From the NCBI RefSeq assembly GCF_011752565.1, contig NZ_VWXK01000007.1, forward strand, positions 124,001 through 188,000: a stretch of 64,000 nt of DNA, given 5' to 3'. The position numbers were made by a program, and so were the translations under genes. Within the stretch, counting starts at the first letter, position 1. Each line of letters starts with the position of its first letter. Positions 17,311-26,821 of this stretch are shown here, in pieces. Source of the DNA: Pantoea sp. Ap-967 (GTDB lineage: Bacteria; Pseudomonadota; Gammaproteobacteria; Pseudomonadales; Pseudomonadaceae). A model generated the notes under the pieces. The model had not been told where the DNA came from, did no database searches, and was given only the letters and a program-made list of their open reading frames with translations.

Positions 17311-17850
17311 TCAGGCAGTGTGCGCCAGGTCCTGCTCACCGCAGGGCTTTAGCCAGGTGTCGACCGAGGCGGCGAGTTCAATGATCGGCCGGGTAGCGTC
17401 CAGGGCCAGGGTCAGCGGCTCGCCGTGGGGCGCTTCGAGGGCCGCGAACTGGCTGTCGATGAGGCTGGCCGGCATGAAGTGGCCGGGGCGGGCCAGCACG
17501 CGTTTCTCTGCTTCGGCGGGGGTCAGTTCGAGGAACACGAAGGCCAGTTCCGGCATGGCGGCGCGCAAGGTGTCGCGGTAACGGCGCTTGAGCGCCGAGC
17601 AGGTGAGGATTGGCCGTTCGCCAGCCTTCACCGTGGCTTGCAATTCCTGGCCCAGGCGTACCAGCCAGCCGGCACGGTCGTCGTCGTCCAGGGGAATGCC
17701 GGCGCTCATCTTGCGAATGTTTTCGGCAGGGTGGAATGCGTCGCCTTCGATCAGGCGACCGCCGCTCTTGTGGGCAATGGCCTCGCCGACGCAGCTTTTG
17801 CCGCAGCCGGCCACGCCCATCACCACGATGGCGGACAGGGGAGAATTCAT
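17311..17850 (-). CDS. gntK: Gluconokinase
   Basis: A 179-residue P-loop kinase that phosphorylates gluconate to 6-phosphogluconate with ATP, feeding the Entner-Doudoroff pathway. Walker A is GVAGCGKS at residues 12-19; other family marks are EGDAFHPAENIRKMSAGIPL at 35 and CSALKRRYRD near 84, and GHFMPASLIDSQFAALE near 123. Length is typical of the GntK/IdnK family. The gene precedes gntP on the same strand, with a perfect operator palindrome about 20 bases before its ATG. Confidence 0.95.
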   Translation of the reverse strand: MNSPLSAIVVMGVAGCGKSCVGEAIAHKSGGRLIEGDAFHPAENIRKMSAGIPLDDDDRAGWLVRLGQELQATVKAGERPILTCSALKRRYRDTLRAAMPELAFVFLELTPAEAEKRVLARPGHFMPASLIDSQFAALEAPHGEPLTLALDATRPIIELAASVDTWLKPCGEQDLAHTA

Positions 17851-17868
17851 CAGTACCTCCTGCGGGGT

Positions 17869-17884
17869 GAGACAGCGCTGTCTC
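17869..17884. promoter_or_regulatory. Putative GntR operator upstream of gntK (perfect palindrome)
   Basis: GAGACAGCGCTGTCTC, a perfect 16-base palindrome with the central CG typical of LacI-family sites, 19 bases before the gntK start codon on the minus strand. It would block initiation when bound. Confidence 0.8.
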
Positions 17885-17997
17885 GCTATGAACGAAACGC
17901 CGCCTCCCCGGTGTTATTGGTCTTGTCCTCACGCAGTATGGACGCTTGGCAGGGTGCGTGTAGTCGCCACTACCAAAGATTACATTGCCTGCATCCT

Positions 17998-18013
17998 GAG
18001 ACAGCGCTACCTT
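17998..18013. promoter_or_regulatory. Putative GntR operator upstream of gntR (degenerate)
   Basis: GAGACAGCGCTACCTT keeps the left half-site and centre of the other two palindromes but has changes in the right half. It lies 45 bases before the gntR start codon, suggesting weaker autoregulation. Confidence 0.6.
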
Positions 18014-18057
18014 AGTGGCCGTTCCCCATTCCTGCAAGTAGTAAAATTACAACATTC

Positions 18058-19077
18058 ATGTCGCGCACAGGCTCTCGCACCACCGGTCGTCCCACTCTGG
18101 CGGAAGTTGCCAGGCTTTCCGGGGTTTCCCCGATTACCGCTTCGCGCGCGCTGCGCGGGGTGAGCACGGTTGCCCCGGAGCTGGCGGAAAAAGTCGCTGC
18201 AGCCGCGGCGGCGCTGGGCTATGTCGCCAACCCTGCAGCGCGGGCACTGGCCTCGGCGCGCAGCCATTCGGTGGTGGTGTTGATCCCGTCGCTGTCCAAC
18301 CAGCTGTTCATCGACACCCTGGAGGCCATTCACGAAGTGATGCGCCCGCGCGGGCTGGAAGTGCTGATTGGTAACTATCACTACGACAGCGAGGAAGAAG
18401 AAAACCTCATCCGCAACTACCTGGCCTACCAGCCCTGCGGCATGCTGCTCACCGGCTTCGACCGAAGCGACGCGGCGCGGCAGATGCTCGCCGCCAGCGG
18501 CGTACCCTGCGTGCACATGATGGAGCTGGGCGGCGAGGCGGGCGCCTTGTCGGTGGGCTTCTCCCAGCAACAGGCCGGCCGCGCCGCAGCGCAGCACCTG
18601 ATCGAGCGTGGCCGGCGGCGCCTGGCGTTCATCGCCGCCCAGCTCGACCCGCGGGTGATGCAGCGCGCCGAGGGTTTCCGCCAGGCACTGGCCGAGGCCG
18701 GCTTGCAGGCCACCGAGCTGGAGATGCTGACGCCGCAACCGTCATCCATTGCCCTGGGCAGCGAGCTGTTCAGCCAACTGCTGGCCCAGGCACCGGACGT
18801 CGACGGCATTTTCTTCTGCAACGACGACCTGGCCCAGGGCGCGGTGCTGCAGGCGTTGCGCCAGGGCGTGGAGGTGCCACGCCAGGTCGCCATGGTCGGT
18901 TTCAACGACTTGCCAGCGTCGGCGCACATGGTGCCGCGCCTGACCTCGATCCGCACGCCCCGGGCCGCCGTTGGCCGGGGTGCAGCCCAGGCCTTGCTGG
19001 CCTTGCTCGATGGCAAGCGGGTGGCCACCGAACAGCAGGACCTGGGGTTCGAGCTGATGGTGCGGGAAAGCTCATGA
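18058..19077 (+). CDS. gntR: LacI-family repressor of gluconate genes (GntR)
   Basis: A 339-residue regulator: N-terminal LacI helix-turn-helix (PTLAEVARLSGVSPITASRA, residues 13-32), hinge helix PAARALASARS, then a periplasmic-binding-like sensor domain (about 68-335) expected to bind gluconate or 6-phosphogluconate. It is divergent from gntK-gntP, and three related palindromes lie before gntR, gntK and gntP. This supports a local repressor that also controls itself. The name follows the Pseudomonas LacI-type GntR, not the unrelated GntR superfamily. The ligand is inferred. Confidence 0.93.
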   Translation: MSRTGSRTTGRPTLAEVARLSGVSPITASRALRGVSTVAPELAEKVAAAAAALGYVANPAARALASARSHSVVVLIPSLSNQLFIDTLEAIHEVMRPRGLEVLIGNYHYDSEEEENLIRNYLAYQPCGMLLTGFDRSDAARQMLAASGVPCVHMMELGGEAGALSVGFSQQQAGRAAAQHLIERGRRRLAFIAAQLDPRVMQRAEGFRQALAEAGLQATELEMLTPQPSSIALGSELFSQLLAQAPDVDGIFFCNDDLAQGAVLQALRQGVEVPRQVAMVGFNDLPASAHMVPRLTSIRTPRAAVGRGAAQALLALLDGKRVATEQQDLGFELMVRESS

Positions 19078-19190
19078 GCCTTTTATCGCCTGGGCGGAGC
19101 AGACTAATTACAAGGTGATATTAGATTGCTTGCATGGCGACGGCGCCGATCTATGCTCAGGAAACCCTGCGCATAGAGGATGCCGGCGTC

Positions 19191-20510
19191 ATGTTCGACT
19201 TCCACAATAAATCCGACTTGCTTGAGCTTCAGCGTGCTCGCCAAGCCCTGGCCGACAGCCAGGCCAAACTGGCCGCGATCAGCCGTTCAATGGCGATGAT
19301 CGAGTTCGCCCCTGACGGTACCATCCTCGATGCCAACAGCCAGTTCTGCCAGGCCATGGGCTACGCGGCCGATGAACTGCGCGGCAAGCATCACCGGCTG
19401 TTCTGCGACCCCACCTACACCAAGAGCGCCGAATACCAGCAGCTGTGGCGCGAACTGGGGCAGGGCAAGGCCATCAGCGGCACCTTCGAGCGGCTGAACA
19501 AGGCTGGCCGGGAGGTATGGCTGGAGGCCAGCTACATGCCCGTGCTCGACGAGCGCCAGCAGGTCACCAGCGTGATCAAGGTGGCGTCCGATATCACCCA
19601 GCGGGTGCAGCATGAGCACGAGAGCGAAAGCTTGCTCAAGGCCATTGGCCGCTCCATGGCGGTGGTGGAGTTCACCCCCGAAGGGCGGGTGATGAAAGCC
19701 AACGACAATTTCCTGCTGACCATGGGTTACCGCCTTGAGGAAGTGCTGGACCGCCATCACGGGTTGTTCTGCTTGCCCCATGAGCGCGAATCGAGCCACT
19801 ACCGTGAGTTCTGGGCCTCGCTCAACCGCGGCGAATACCATTCGCACCGCTTCGAACGGGTCAACAAGCAGGGGCAGACGGTGTACCTCGAAGCCTCCTA
19901 CAACCCCATCTTCGACAGCAAGGGCCGCCTGTACAAGGTGGTGAAGTTCGCCAGCGACATCACCGCGCAGGTCAGCACCCAGCAAAGCGCCGCAGAGGCG
20001 GCCCATGCCAGCTCCGTGCAAACCGATGCTTGCGCGCGCAAAGGCTCGGAAGTGGTGCAGCAGACAGTGGAAGTGATCGAGCAGATCTCCCATGAGCTCA
20101 ATGACGCCGCGCGCACCATCGATGCGGTGAGCAAGCAGTCGGACGTGATCGGTCAGATCGTGCTGACCATTCGCGGTATTGCCGACCAGACCAACCTGCT
20201 GGCGCTCAATGCCGCCATCGAAGCGGCCCGCGCCGGGGAGCATGGCCGCGGCTTTGCGGTGGTCGCCGACGAAGTACGCAGCCTGGCCGCGCGCACCAGC
20301 AAGGCAACGCTGGAGATCGTCGACGTGGTGCGGCAGAACCATGACCTGTCACTGACCGCCGTGGCCAGCATGCAATCGAGCCTGACCCGTACCGGACGAG
20401 GGGTGGCGTTGGCCAACGAGGCCGGCACGGTGATCATGGAAATCCAGCAGGGGTCGCGGCATGTGGTCGATGCCATCAGCCAGATCAACTCGACGTTGCA
20501 ATTGCACTAA
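19191..20510 (+). CDS. Soluble chemoreceptor with two PAS domains (BdlA/Aer-like)
   Basis: About 439 residues with no membrane span. Two PAS domains in tandem (from [14 protein letters not shown] and from [14 protein letters not shown]) share a repeated ending of the type IKVASDIT / VKFASDIT, followed by a methyl-accepting signalling domain with the hairpin tip [20 protein letters not shown] and [14 protein letters not shown]. This is the layout of P. aeruginosa BdlA, a biofilm-dispersal sensor, and of Aer-type redox sensors; either role is possible. ATG 19191 has GAGG upstream and gives the family N-terminus; ATG 19134 would add 19 residues. It is convergent with the hybrid kinase gene; the two coding regions overlap by 26 bases at their ends. 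Confidence 0.87.
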   Translation: MFDFHNKSDLLELQRARQALADSQAKLAAISRSMAMIEFAPDGTILDANSQFCQAMGYAADELRGKHHRLFCDPTYTKSAEYQQLWRELGQGKAISGTFERLNKAGREVWLEASYMPVLDERQQVTSVIKVASDITQRVQHEHESESLLKAIGRSMAVVEFTPEGRVMKANDNFLLTMGYRLEEVLDRHHGLFCLPHERESSHYREFWASLNRGEYHSHRFERVNKQGQTVYLEASYNPIFDSKGRLYKVVKFASDITAQVSTQQSAAEAAHASSVQTDACARKGSEVVQQTVEVIEQISHELNDAARTIDAVSKQSDVIGQIVLTIRGIADQTNLLALNAAIEAARAGEHGRGFAVVADEVRSLAARTSKATLEIVDVVRQNHDLSLTAVASMQSSLTRTGRGVALANEAGTVIMEIQQGSRHVVDAISQINSTLQLH

Positions 20511-23500
20511 GGGCTTCGGCCAGTTCCTGCTGCAGGGCCTGCAGGCTGGCATCCAGCCGCAGGTGCAGGGCATGGGTCGGCAAGCCGTTGGCCAGGGCCT
20601 GCTCCAACGCCTCGCAGTCATTGGCCAGGCCACGCACCCTGAGCATCTTGGCGCCGCCCTTGATGCGGTGGGTGATGGCATGCAGGGCGCCCTGCTCGGG
20701 CGCAGCGCCCAGGGCGCGCAGGGTGGCCAGGTCTTCACTGGCGCTTTGCGCCACCTGTTCGAGCAGGTGCCGCGTCAGTTGCAGGTCGCCTTGGGTCAGG
20801 TGCTGCAGTTCGTTGAGGTTGAAGCCGCTGGCCGTGGCCACTGGGGTGTCAGCAACCGGGTGTACCTGGGGTAGATGGGCTTTCAGGGTACGCAGGCCGA
20901 TGGGCTTGAACAGGCAGTCGTCCATGCCACTGGCCAGGCAGCGTGCGCGCTCCTCGGCCTGGGCATTGGCGGTGACGCCGATGATCCGGCAGGCGCGCAG
21001 GCCAAGCGCCTTTTCCTGCTGGCGGATGGCACGGGCCAGCGCGTGGCCATCCATGACCGGCATGCTGCAGTCGGTCAACAGCAGGTCGAAGTGTTCGTTA
21101 TGCCACAAGGCCAAGGCCACCTCGCCATTTTCGGCCAGCTTCACCTGGTGCCCCAGGCTCTTGAGCTGTTTCTCCAGCAGCATCAGGTTGGCCGGGTAGT
21201 CGTCCACCACCAGGATGTGCAGGGGTTCGGCGCTGCCTTCCTGCGCGGGTGCGTCCGCCTCGATGGGGGCCGGCGCCTGGCTGGCCGGCAGCTGCAGTTG
21301 GACTTCGACCCGGGTGCCGACGCCTTCGACGCTTTGCAGGGTCAGCGTGCCGCCCATCAGCTCGGCCAGCGAGCGGCTGATTACCAGCCCCAGGCCTGCG
21401 CCCTGGCTGGCCCGTGGCCCGTCGGCCTGGGTGAAGGCATTGAACAGCCGGGCCTGGTCGGCAGCGCCAATTCCTATGCCGCTGTCGCGCACATGCAGCA
21501 CCAGGTGCAGGCTGTCGCCACGGCGGGTGCTTTGCAGGCAGGTGTGAACGTCGCCGCGGTCGCTGAACTTGATGGCATTGCTCAGCAGGTTGGACAGGAT
21601 CTGCTTGAAACGCAAGGGGTCGGCCTGCACCCAGATCGGCTCGTCTGGCAGCTCGCTGCGCAGGTGCAGCCCCTTGGCCCGGGCGTTGCCGTCGAACACC
21701 CGCATGATGCTGCGCACCAGCTCGGCCAGGTCGGTGGCCACGGGGTGCAGGGTCATGTGGCCGGATTCGATGCGTGAAATATCCAAGGTGTCGCCGATCA
21801 GCCCTAGCAGGCCGACGGCCGAATCATGTGCGGTTTGCAAGGTTTGCGGGTCGCTGCGGCCGGCCTGGCTGTCTTCGACCGCCAGTTCCAGCAGGCCGAT
21901 CACCGCGTTCATCGGCGTGCGGATTTCATGGCTCATGGTGGCCAGGAAGGTGCTTTTGGTCTGGCTGGCCTGTTCGGCTTCGTCCTTGGCCTGGCGCAGT
22001 TGTTCGAGCAGGCCGCGGCTCAGGCTTAATTGCGCCTGCAGTGCCCGTTGCGCCTCGGTGCGCTGGTGTATCAACTTGCGCAGGTAGCTGTTCCAGAACA
22101 CCACGCCCGCCAGCAACAACGCCGACAGCACCAACACCTGCAAGGCCAGGGCGCGGTAATTGCGCCACGGCCCGTCGCTGACCAGGGTGCTGCTGCGCCA
22201 GCGGTTGACCAGTTGGTCCAGCTCCTCAGGCGGAATGCTCAGCAACGCCTTGTCGAGGATAGACTGCAGTTGCGGTTGGTCCGGCGCCACGGCAAACGCC
22301 GCAGTGGCCGGGTCGTCTCCCAGCACGCTGGCGATCTTCAGCCTGCCCTTGAACACGTGGTTGAGGTAGTAGCTGGCGTTGATGTAGCTACTGTAGGCGA
22401 CATCGGCTTCGCCGTTGGCCACGGCTTCCATCAGGCCCAGGGGGTTGTTCACTTCCACCACCCGAGCGGTGGGGTACTGTTGTTGCACCTCGGCGCGCAA
22501 CGGCGAACCGCGCAGCAAGGCGACCCGTTGCCCGTCCAGGCTGCTGCCGCGCAGTGGCCAGTTGGCCTGTTGCGCGGTTACCAGCACGCGCGGGCTGACC
22601 AGGTAGGGGCGGGTATAACGCAACAGGTTCGCACGCCCCTGGCCATAGCCCAGCGCACCGATCATCTGCGCGTCGCCGCGCCCTACCTGCTCGACCATCT
22701 GCTGCACCGAGTCACGGGTATGGAAGCTGAACTGCAGCCCGGTGCGCAGGCTGATCTGCTTGAGTAGGTCGACGGTGATGCCGCTTGGCTGCTGCTGCGC
22801 ATCGTTGAAGGTCAGGGGGGCCAGCGCGGGGTCGATCAGTACGCTGACGGTCGGGTTGTGGCTGATCCAGGCCTGCTCTTCGGCGCTGAGCGCTGACAGG
22901 TGACGTTCCAGCAGCAGGCTGGTATTGCCGCTGGTCCAGCGGCGCAGGATACCCAGCCGCTCGCTTTCGCTGATTCTGCCCAGGGCAGCGTCCACCAGGC
23001 GGATCAGCCGGGGGTTGTCCTTGGCCATGGCGAACGAGAAGGCACCCGGCGGCGCGGGGGAGAAGTGATCGATCTTCATGGTGCCCTGGTAACTCTTGCC
23101 AATCAGGTAATCGGTACTGATGGCATCGCCCAGGTAAGCGTCCGCCTCCCCGAGCCCTACGGCGGCCAGCCCGGCCAAGGTCGAGCGGTACAGGCTCAAT
23201 TGGGCAAGGGGGTAGAGCTTGCGCACGGCGTCGCTGGGCAAGTAGTGGTCAACCATCGCCAGGCGCAGGCCGGCCAGGGTCGGGTCATGCTCGAAGTCGC
23301 GGTCCTGGCGGGTGGCAATCACTGCCAGGTCGTCGGCGTAGGGCTGGCTGAGGCTGACATGGGCATCAGCGGCTTCGAAGGCATTGGAGCTACCCAACAG
23401 GTCGATCTTGCCTTCATGCAGGGCGGCCATGGCGTCGCTGCGGCTGGGGTAGCGCCTGACTTCGATGGGAATGCCCAATTGTTCGGCGATCAGCCCGGCG

Positions 23501-23763
23501 TAATCGGCAGTCAGGCCTTCATAGTCGCCCAGGCTGACGTTGATCTCGAACGGCGCGTAGTCCGGGCGCGAGCTGCCCAGGCGCAGGGCACCGCGTTGGG
23601 CCAGCCACTGCCGGTCGGCTTCGTTCAATTGCAGGGGCTGGGCGGCGCCGGTTGCGCGTGCCAGCAGGTGACGGGGTTCGCCATCGGCCGGGGCGGCCTG
23701 CGCCTGGCAGGCAAGGCCGATGGCCAGGAACAGGCTGGCCAGCAATCGCATCATGGCGGCCAA
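20485..23763 (-). CDS. BvgS/EvgS-like hybrid sensor kinase with two periplasmic binding domains
   Basis: A 1092-residue phosphorelay sensor. Signal peptide, then two SBP_bac_3 (Venus flytrap) domains in the periplasm (about 55-275 and 305-525), one membrane span (about 537-560), a coiled linker, HisKA with H612 in [13 protein letters not shown], HATPase ([24 protein letters not shown]), a receiver with D898 in [13 protein letters not shown], and a C-terminal HPt domain with H1032 in [12 protein letters not shown]. The order matches BvgS/EvgS. It should pass phosphate H-D-H-D to the LuxR-type regulator encoded just upstream, 4 bases away. The ligand is unknown. ATGs at 23754 and 23751 are alternative starts. 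Confidence 0.93.
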   Translation of the reverse strand: MAAMMRLLASLFLAIGLACQAQAAPADGEPRHLLARATGAAQPLQLNEADRQWLAQRGALRLGSSRPDYAPFEINVSLGDYEGLTADYAGLIAEQLGIPIEVRRYPSRSDAMAALHEGKIDLLGSSNAFEAADAHVSLSQPYADDLAVIATRQDRDFEHDPTLAGLRLAMVDHYLPSDAVRKLYPLAQLSLYRSTLAGLAAVGLGEADAYLGDAISTDYLIGKSYQGTMKIDHFSPAPPGAFSFAMAKDNPRLIRLVDAALGRISESERLGILRRWTSGNTSLLLERHLSALSAEEQAWISHNPTVSVLIDPALAPLTFNDAQQQPSGITVDLLKQISLRTGLQFSFHTRDSVQQMVEQVGRGDAQMIGALGYGQGRANLLRYTRPYLVSPRVLVTAQQANWPLRGSSLDGQRVALLRGSPLRAEVQQQYPTARVVEVNNPLGLMEAVANGEADVAYSSYINASYYLNHVFKGRLKIASVLGDDPATAAFAVAPDQPQLQSILDKALLSIPPEELDQLVNRWRSSTLVSDGPWRNYRALALQVLVLSALLLAGVVFWNSYLRKLIHQRTEAQRALQAQLSLSRGLLEQLRQAKDEAEQASQTKSTFLATMSHEIRTPMNAVIGLLELAVEDSQAGRSDPQTLQTAHDSAVGLLGLIGDTLDISRIESGHMTLHPVATDLAELVRSIMRVFDGNARAKGLHLRSELPDEPIWVQADPLRFKQILSNLLSNAIKFSDRGDVHTCLQSTRRGDSLHLVLHVRDSGIGIGAADQARLFNAFTQADGPRASQGAGLGLVISRSLAELMGGTLTLQSVEGVGTRVEVQLQLPASQAPAPIEADAPAQEGSAEPLHILVVDDYPANLMLLEKQLKSLGHQVKLAENGEVALALWHNEHFDLLLTDCSMPVMDGHALARAIRQQEKALGLRACRIIGVTANAQAEERARCLASGMDDCLFKPIGLRTLKAHLPQVHPVADTPVATASGFNLNELQHLTQGDLQLTRHLLEQVAQSASEDLATLRALGAAPEQGALHAITHRIKGGAKMLRVRGLANDCEALEQALANGLPTHALHLRLDASLQALQQELAEALSAIATSS

Positions 23764-23767
23764 CCGC

Positions 23768-24382
23768 TCAGTAAACGTGATTGCGTTTGGCCAGGTCTAC
23801 CATCTCGACCAGTGATTCGGTCTTGAGTTTGTCCATGATGCGCCCACGGTAGGTGCTGATGGTCTTGGCGCTGAGGTTCATGCAGGCGCCGATGTTCTTG
23901 TTGTTCTCGCCGCGGGCCAGGCGCCTGAGCACTTCCATTTCACGGTTGGACAGGCTGCCCAGGCGCATGGGTTCGCTGTCGAGCGTGTTGCTGTTGACCG
24001 ACATCTGCGGGAAGGTCGAATAGCCTTTGATCAGCGCCTTGAGGGCGAAGATCAGCGCGTCGTGGTCTTCATCCTTGGTAACGAACGCACCGATGCCGGC
24101 GTCCAGGCAGCGGCGCACATACAGGTCGGTGGCCTGGCCGGTCAGCACCATGATTCTGGGGGCCGATTCCAGTTGCTGCAGGCGCTTGATGACTTCCATG
24201 CCGTCCAGGCCAGGCAAGCCGATGTCGAGGATTACCACATCGGGGCGCAATTCCCGCGCAACCTGGGCAACTTCGCTGCCATTGCCGACTTCGCCAACCA
24301 CCTTGAAACGCTCGCGCTCAAGCAGTAAACGCAGGGAAAGCCGCACGATGGGGTGGTCATCGACGATCAACACAGTGGTCAT
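23768..24382 (-). CDS. LuxR/FixJ-type response regulator (BvgA/EvgA-like)
   Basis: A 204-residue regulator: receiver domain with acidic pair VDDH at 8-11 and phospho-acceptor D53 in VVILDIGLPG, followed by a LuxR-type helix-turn-helix (LSNREMEVLRRLARGENNKN, then SAKTISTYRGRIMDKL). Start at 24382, after AGGAG. It is the first gene of a two-gene unit with the hybrid kinase, so it is very probably its output. Unlike many receivers the switch region reads VLTGQATD and VTKDED, with the Lys conserved. Confidence 0.92.
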   Translation of the reverse strand: MTTVLIVDDHPIVRLSLRLLLERERFKVVGEVGNGSEVAQVARELRPDVVILDIGLPGLDGMEVIKRLQQLESAPRIMVLTGQATDLYVRRCLDAGIGAFVTKDEDHDALIFALKALIKGYSTFPQMSVNSNTLDSEPMRLGSLSNREMEVLRRLARGENNKNIGACMNLSAKTISTYRGRIMDKLKTESLVEMVDLAKRNHVY

Positions 24383-24558
24383 GTAGGTAACTCCTGTCGG
24401 AATGTGGTCCGCTTCCTGGGGTAATTCAGGAATACGTCTGCAAGTTCTTTCGCCTGTGCAGCACGATACGTCCATTCCGGCCCCGTGATAACGGCCAGTA
24501 TAGTTCTGTTGATTAAGCGGCGGAGTTTGTGGAAAAGTCCTACAAAAAACAGGGGTAA

Positions 24559-24582
24559 GGCCCTGTTTGATGGCACAGGGCC
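24559..24582 (-). terminator. Probable terminator after the DUF1272 gene
   Basis: GGCCCTGT and ACAGGGCC form an 8-bp stem. Read on the minus strand the stem is followed within about 12 bases by a run of six T (TGTTTTTTG). It lies just past the stop of the minus-strand gene at 24598. Confidence 0.55.
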
Positions 24583-24597
24583 GGTGTTTATACGGAA

Positions 24598-24840
24598 TCA
24601 ATTACACGCGGCATGGGGTTTCAAGGTGCGCTCGGTGGACGCCGGGTTGTTGCGCAGCGCTTGGCCAACCCGGGTAGGGCGTGCCACCAGCTGCCCAGCG
24701 CAGTTCGGGCAGCGGCCCTGGAAGCGGCCTTCGGCGCAGGTGCGGCAGAAGGTGCATTCAAACGAGCAGATCAGCGCATCGGGGCTGTCGCCGGGCAGGT
24801 CGAGGTCGCAGCATTCGCAGTTGGGGCGTAGCGCCAGCAT
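24598..24840 (-). CDS. DUF1272 family small zinc-ribbon-like protein
   Basis: An 80-residue protein with the DUF1272 core LRPNCECCDLDLPGDSPDA followed by CSFECTFCRTCAEG and RCPNC. The Cys pairs (CECC, CxxC, CxxC) suggest a structural metal site. Function unknown. ATG 24840 is preferred to 24846 because GGAG then lies 8 bases upstream rather than 2. It is single, about 50 bases before the cobM stop on the same strand side. Confidence 0.82.
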   Translation of the reverse strand: MLALRPNCECCDLDLPGDSPDALICSFECTFCRTCAEGRFQGRCPNCAGQLVARPTRVGQALRNNPASTERTLKPHAACN

Positions 24841-24904
24841 GGGCATGACTCCGGTTCAGGGGGATGTCCGGAGTCTGCTACGGCGCCGCTTTACTTGGCA
24901 ATGC

Positions 24905-25657
24905 TCAGTTGCCGGGGCGATAGAGGTGGGCGTGGCCGGCGCGGTAGAGGGCCGAGGCGGCGAAGGGGGCATCGCCCAGCACGTGCCCGACGAGAATCAG
25001 CGCAGTGCGCTTGAAGCCCTTGGCGGCCACTGCCTCGACGATGTTGGCCAGCGTGCCGCGTACCCAGTCCTGGTCGGGCCAGGTGGCGCGGTGCACCACG
25101 GCGATCGGGCAGTCGGCGCCGTAATGCGGCAGCAACTCGTCGACGATGCGCGGCAAGTGTTTCACCCCAAGGTGAATGGCCAGGGTGCTGCCATGGCGGG
25201 CCAGGTCGCCCAGTTGTTCGCCAGGCGGCATCGGTGAACTGTCACCGTAGCGGGTGAGGATTACGGTTTGCGCGATGTCCGGCAAGGTCAGCTCGCAGCC
25301 CAGTAAGGCGGCGCTGGCGGCGGTGGCGGTGACGCCGGGGATGATCTGGTAATCGATGTTGCGTTCGCGCAGCAGGCGAATCTGCTCGCCGATGGCGCCG
25401 TACAGGCTGGGGTCGCCACTGTGCACGCGGGCCACGTCCTGGCCTTTGGCATGGGCCAGGCTGATGGCCTCGATGATCTGTTCCAGGTGCAGCTCGGCGC
25501 TATTGATCACCGTCTCGGCCTGGTGCCCGTCGAGCACGGCAGCAGGCACCAGGGAGCCGGCATAGATGATCACCGGGCACTGACGGATCAGGCGCTGGCC
25601 TTTGACCGTAATCAGTTCCGGGTCGCCGGGGCCGGCGCCGATGAAGTAGACCGTCAT
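24905..25657 (-). CDS. cobM: Precorrin-4 C11-methyltransferase
   Basis: A 250-residue SAM-dependent enzyme of aerobic cobalamin synthesis, converting precorrin-4 to precorrin-5. Family marks: N-terminal VYFIGAGPGDPELITVKG, ARVHSGDPSLYGA near 78, the GVTATAASAALLG SAM-binding region near 110 and HLGVKH near 160. Length is typical. Its start lies about 30 bases after the stop of cobE on the same strand, so the two form a unit divergent from cobW-cobN. Confidence 0.95.
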   Translation of the reverse strand: MTVYFIGAGPGDPELITVKGQRLIRQCPVIIYAGSLVPAAVLDGHQAETVINSAELHLEQIIEAISLAHAKGQDVARVHSGDPSLYGAIGEQIRLLRERNIDYQIIPGVTATAASAALLGCELTLPDIAQTVILTRYGDSSPMPPGEQLGDLARHGSTLAIHLGVKHLPRIVDELLPHYGADCPIAVVHRATWPDQDWVRGTLANIVEAVAAKGFKRTALILVGHVLGDAPFAASALYRAGHAHLYRPGN

Positions 25658-25687
25658 GGAAAATCCTTGGGTAGATGAAGCGGACGA

Positions 25688-26098
25688 TTATACGGCGCAG
25701 GCCAGGGCAACGGTCGCGTTGCCGGTCGCCTGGCGCGCGACTGCCAGCCTGGCGCTGCCGTGTTGCTGCTCGGCCAGGGCCAGTGCGCAGCTTTCGGCAA
25801 CGCCCCAGCAGCCGCAGTGGGCGTAGGCGGTGGCAGAGCGGTGGCTGAGCAGGGGTTCGAAGGCTTGCAACTGGGCGGCGTCGAGCAGGACCAGGGGCAG
25901 GGCAAGGCGCTCGGCGAGCAGGCGCAGGCCGGGCTCGTCGGCTTTGCGGCTGAGGCTGGCGATGCCGCGCACAGCCGCCAGGGGCAGGCCGTGTTGGGCG
26001 AGGGCGTGCCGAAGCAGCGCGTCGAGGTCTTCCACCGGGCAGCCGCGGCGGCAACCAAAGCCGGCATATAGCGCTGGCTGCAGGTGTGAAGGTGTCAT
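25688..26098 (-). CDS. cobE: Cobalamin biosynthesis protein CobE (CbiG C-terminal domain)
   Basis: A 136-residue protein equal to the C-terminal domain of CbiG. Typical features are GFGCRRGCPVEDLDALLRHA near 14, AAVRGIASLSRKADEPGL near 40 and GNATVALA at the end. It acts in ring contraction or hydrolysis steps of the corrin pathway; the exact role of CobE is uncertain. ATG 26098 is the first start in the frame. First gene of the cobE-cobM unit. Confidence 0.87.
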   Translation of the reverse strand: MTPSHLQPALYAGFGCRRGCPVEDLDALLRHALAQHGLPLAAVRGIASLSRKADEPGLRLLAERLALPLVLLDAAQLQAFEPLLSHRSATAYAHCGCWGVAESCALALAEQQHGSARLAVARQATGNATVALACAV

Positions 26099-26198
26099 CT
26101 GCTTTTTCTATAGAGGGGCCCGGGGGGCGCAGGGCGTAAAGGAGAGCATGGGGCGGTGGGGGAGTCAAATGGCAGGTGGGGATTGGTTTTAGCCTTGT

Positions 26199-26453
26199 AG
26201 CGCCTGTGAAATCGAGCGCCGCCCGCGCGGCGCTTCGCGAGCTGCGCTCGCTCCTACGTTTGTTTCGGGCCAGTGAGTCCTGGGGGATTGGCGCGCGAAC
26301 GCCTTGGCGCATGGCGCAATATCGCGTCGTACCAACAAGGCGGTCGCGCGCGCCTGTCACAGGCGTTACTGGCCAAAAACAAACGTAGGAGCGAGCGCAG
26401 CTCGCGATGCACCGCGCGGGCGGCGCTCGATCTCGCAGGCGCTGCATAGCTAA
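26199..26453. repeat. Long inverted repeat with REP arms upstream of the cobalamin riboswitch
   Basis: The left arm (about 26199-26268) contains GCGCCTGTGAAATCGAGCGC, GCCCGCGCGG and the REP half CGCGAGCTGCGCTCGCTCCT followed by ACGTTTGTTT. The right arm (about 26376-26453) is its complement: AAACAAACGTAGGAGCGAGC, CGCGCGGGC, GCGCTCGATCTCGCAGGCGC. The 107-base centre holds TGTCACAGGCG and several small palindromes. This lies between the divergent cobE and cobW units and could hold parts of both promoters. Confidence 0.75.
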
Positions 26454-26514
26454 ACCCAAACCCATCCCCAACCCCATCATTCAGTTGACCACCCGCCACC
26501 CCCCGCGTAGCCTT

Positions 26515-26712
26515 GCCGCTTCGAGGTTCTTCGGCCAGGCCGAAGCTAAGACGGGAACGCGGTTCAAGCCGCGGCTGCCCCCGCAACTGTAGGCACCGAC
26601 AACGGATCGACACAGCCACTGCGCCCCCGGCGCGGGAAGGCGTCATCCCGCCAGCCCCTGTATTGCACAGCGGCGCTGGCACGGTGCAAGCCAGGAGACC
26701 TGCCTCGTCACG
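26515..26712 (+). promoter_or_regulatory. Cobalamin (AdoCbl) riboswitch
   Basis: It shows the ordered conserved blocks of the class: AAGACGGGAACGCGGTTCAA (26547-26566), GGCTGCCCCCGCAACTGTA (26573-26591), CGGGAAGG and the B12 box AGCCAGGAGACCTGCC at 26689-26704. It lies upstream of cobW on the plus strand with its end about 110 bases before the ATG. By analogy, binding of adenosylcobalamin would hide the ribosome site or stop transcription of cobW-cobN. The exact ends are approximate. Confidence 0.9.
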
Positions 26713-26821
26713 TTTTCGACTTTCAACCGGGCGGGGTGATCCGGTGGCGAACGAGCCCGGCCGGCCTGGCCCGAGGCTTTCGTCCCGCATGCCCGCGCCA
26801 ACCTGCCAAGGGCAACGCGAC

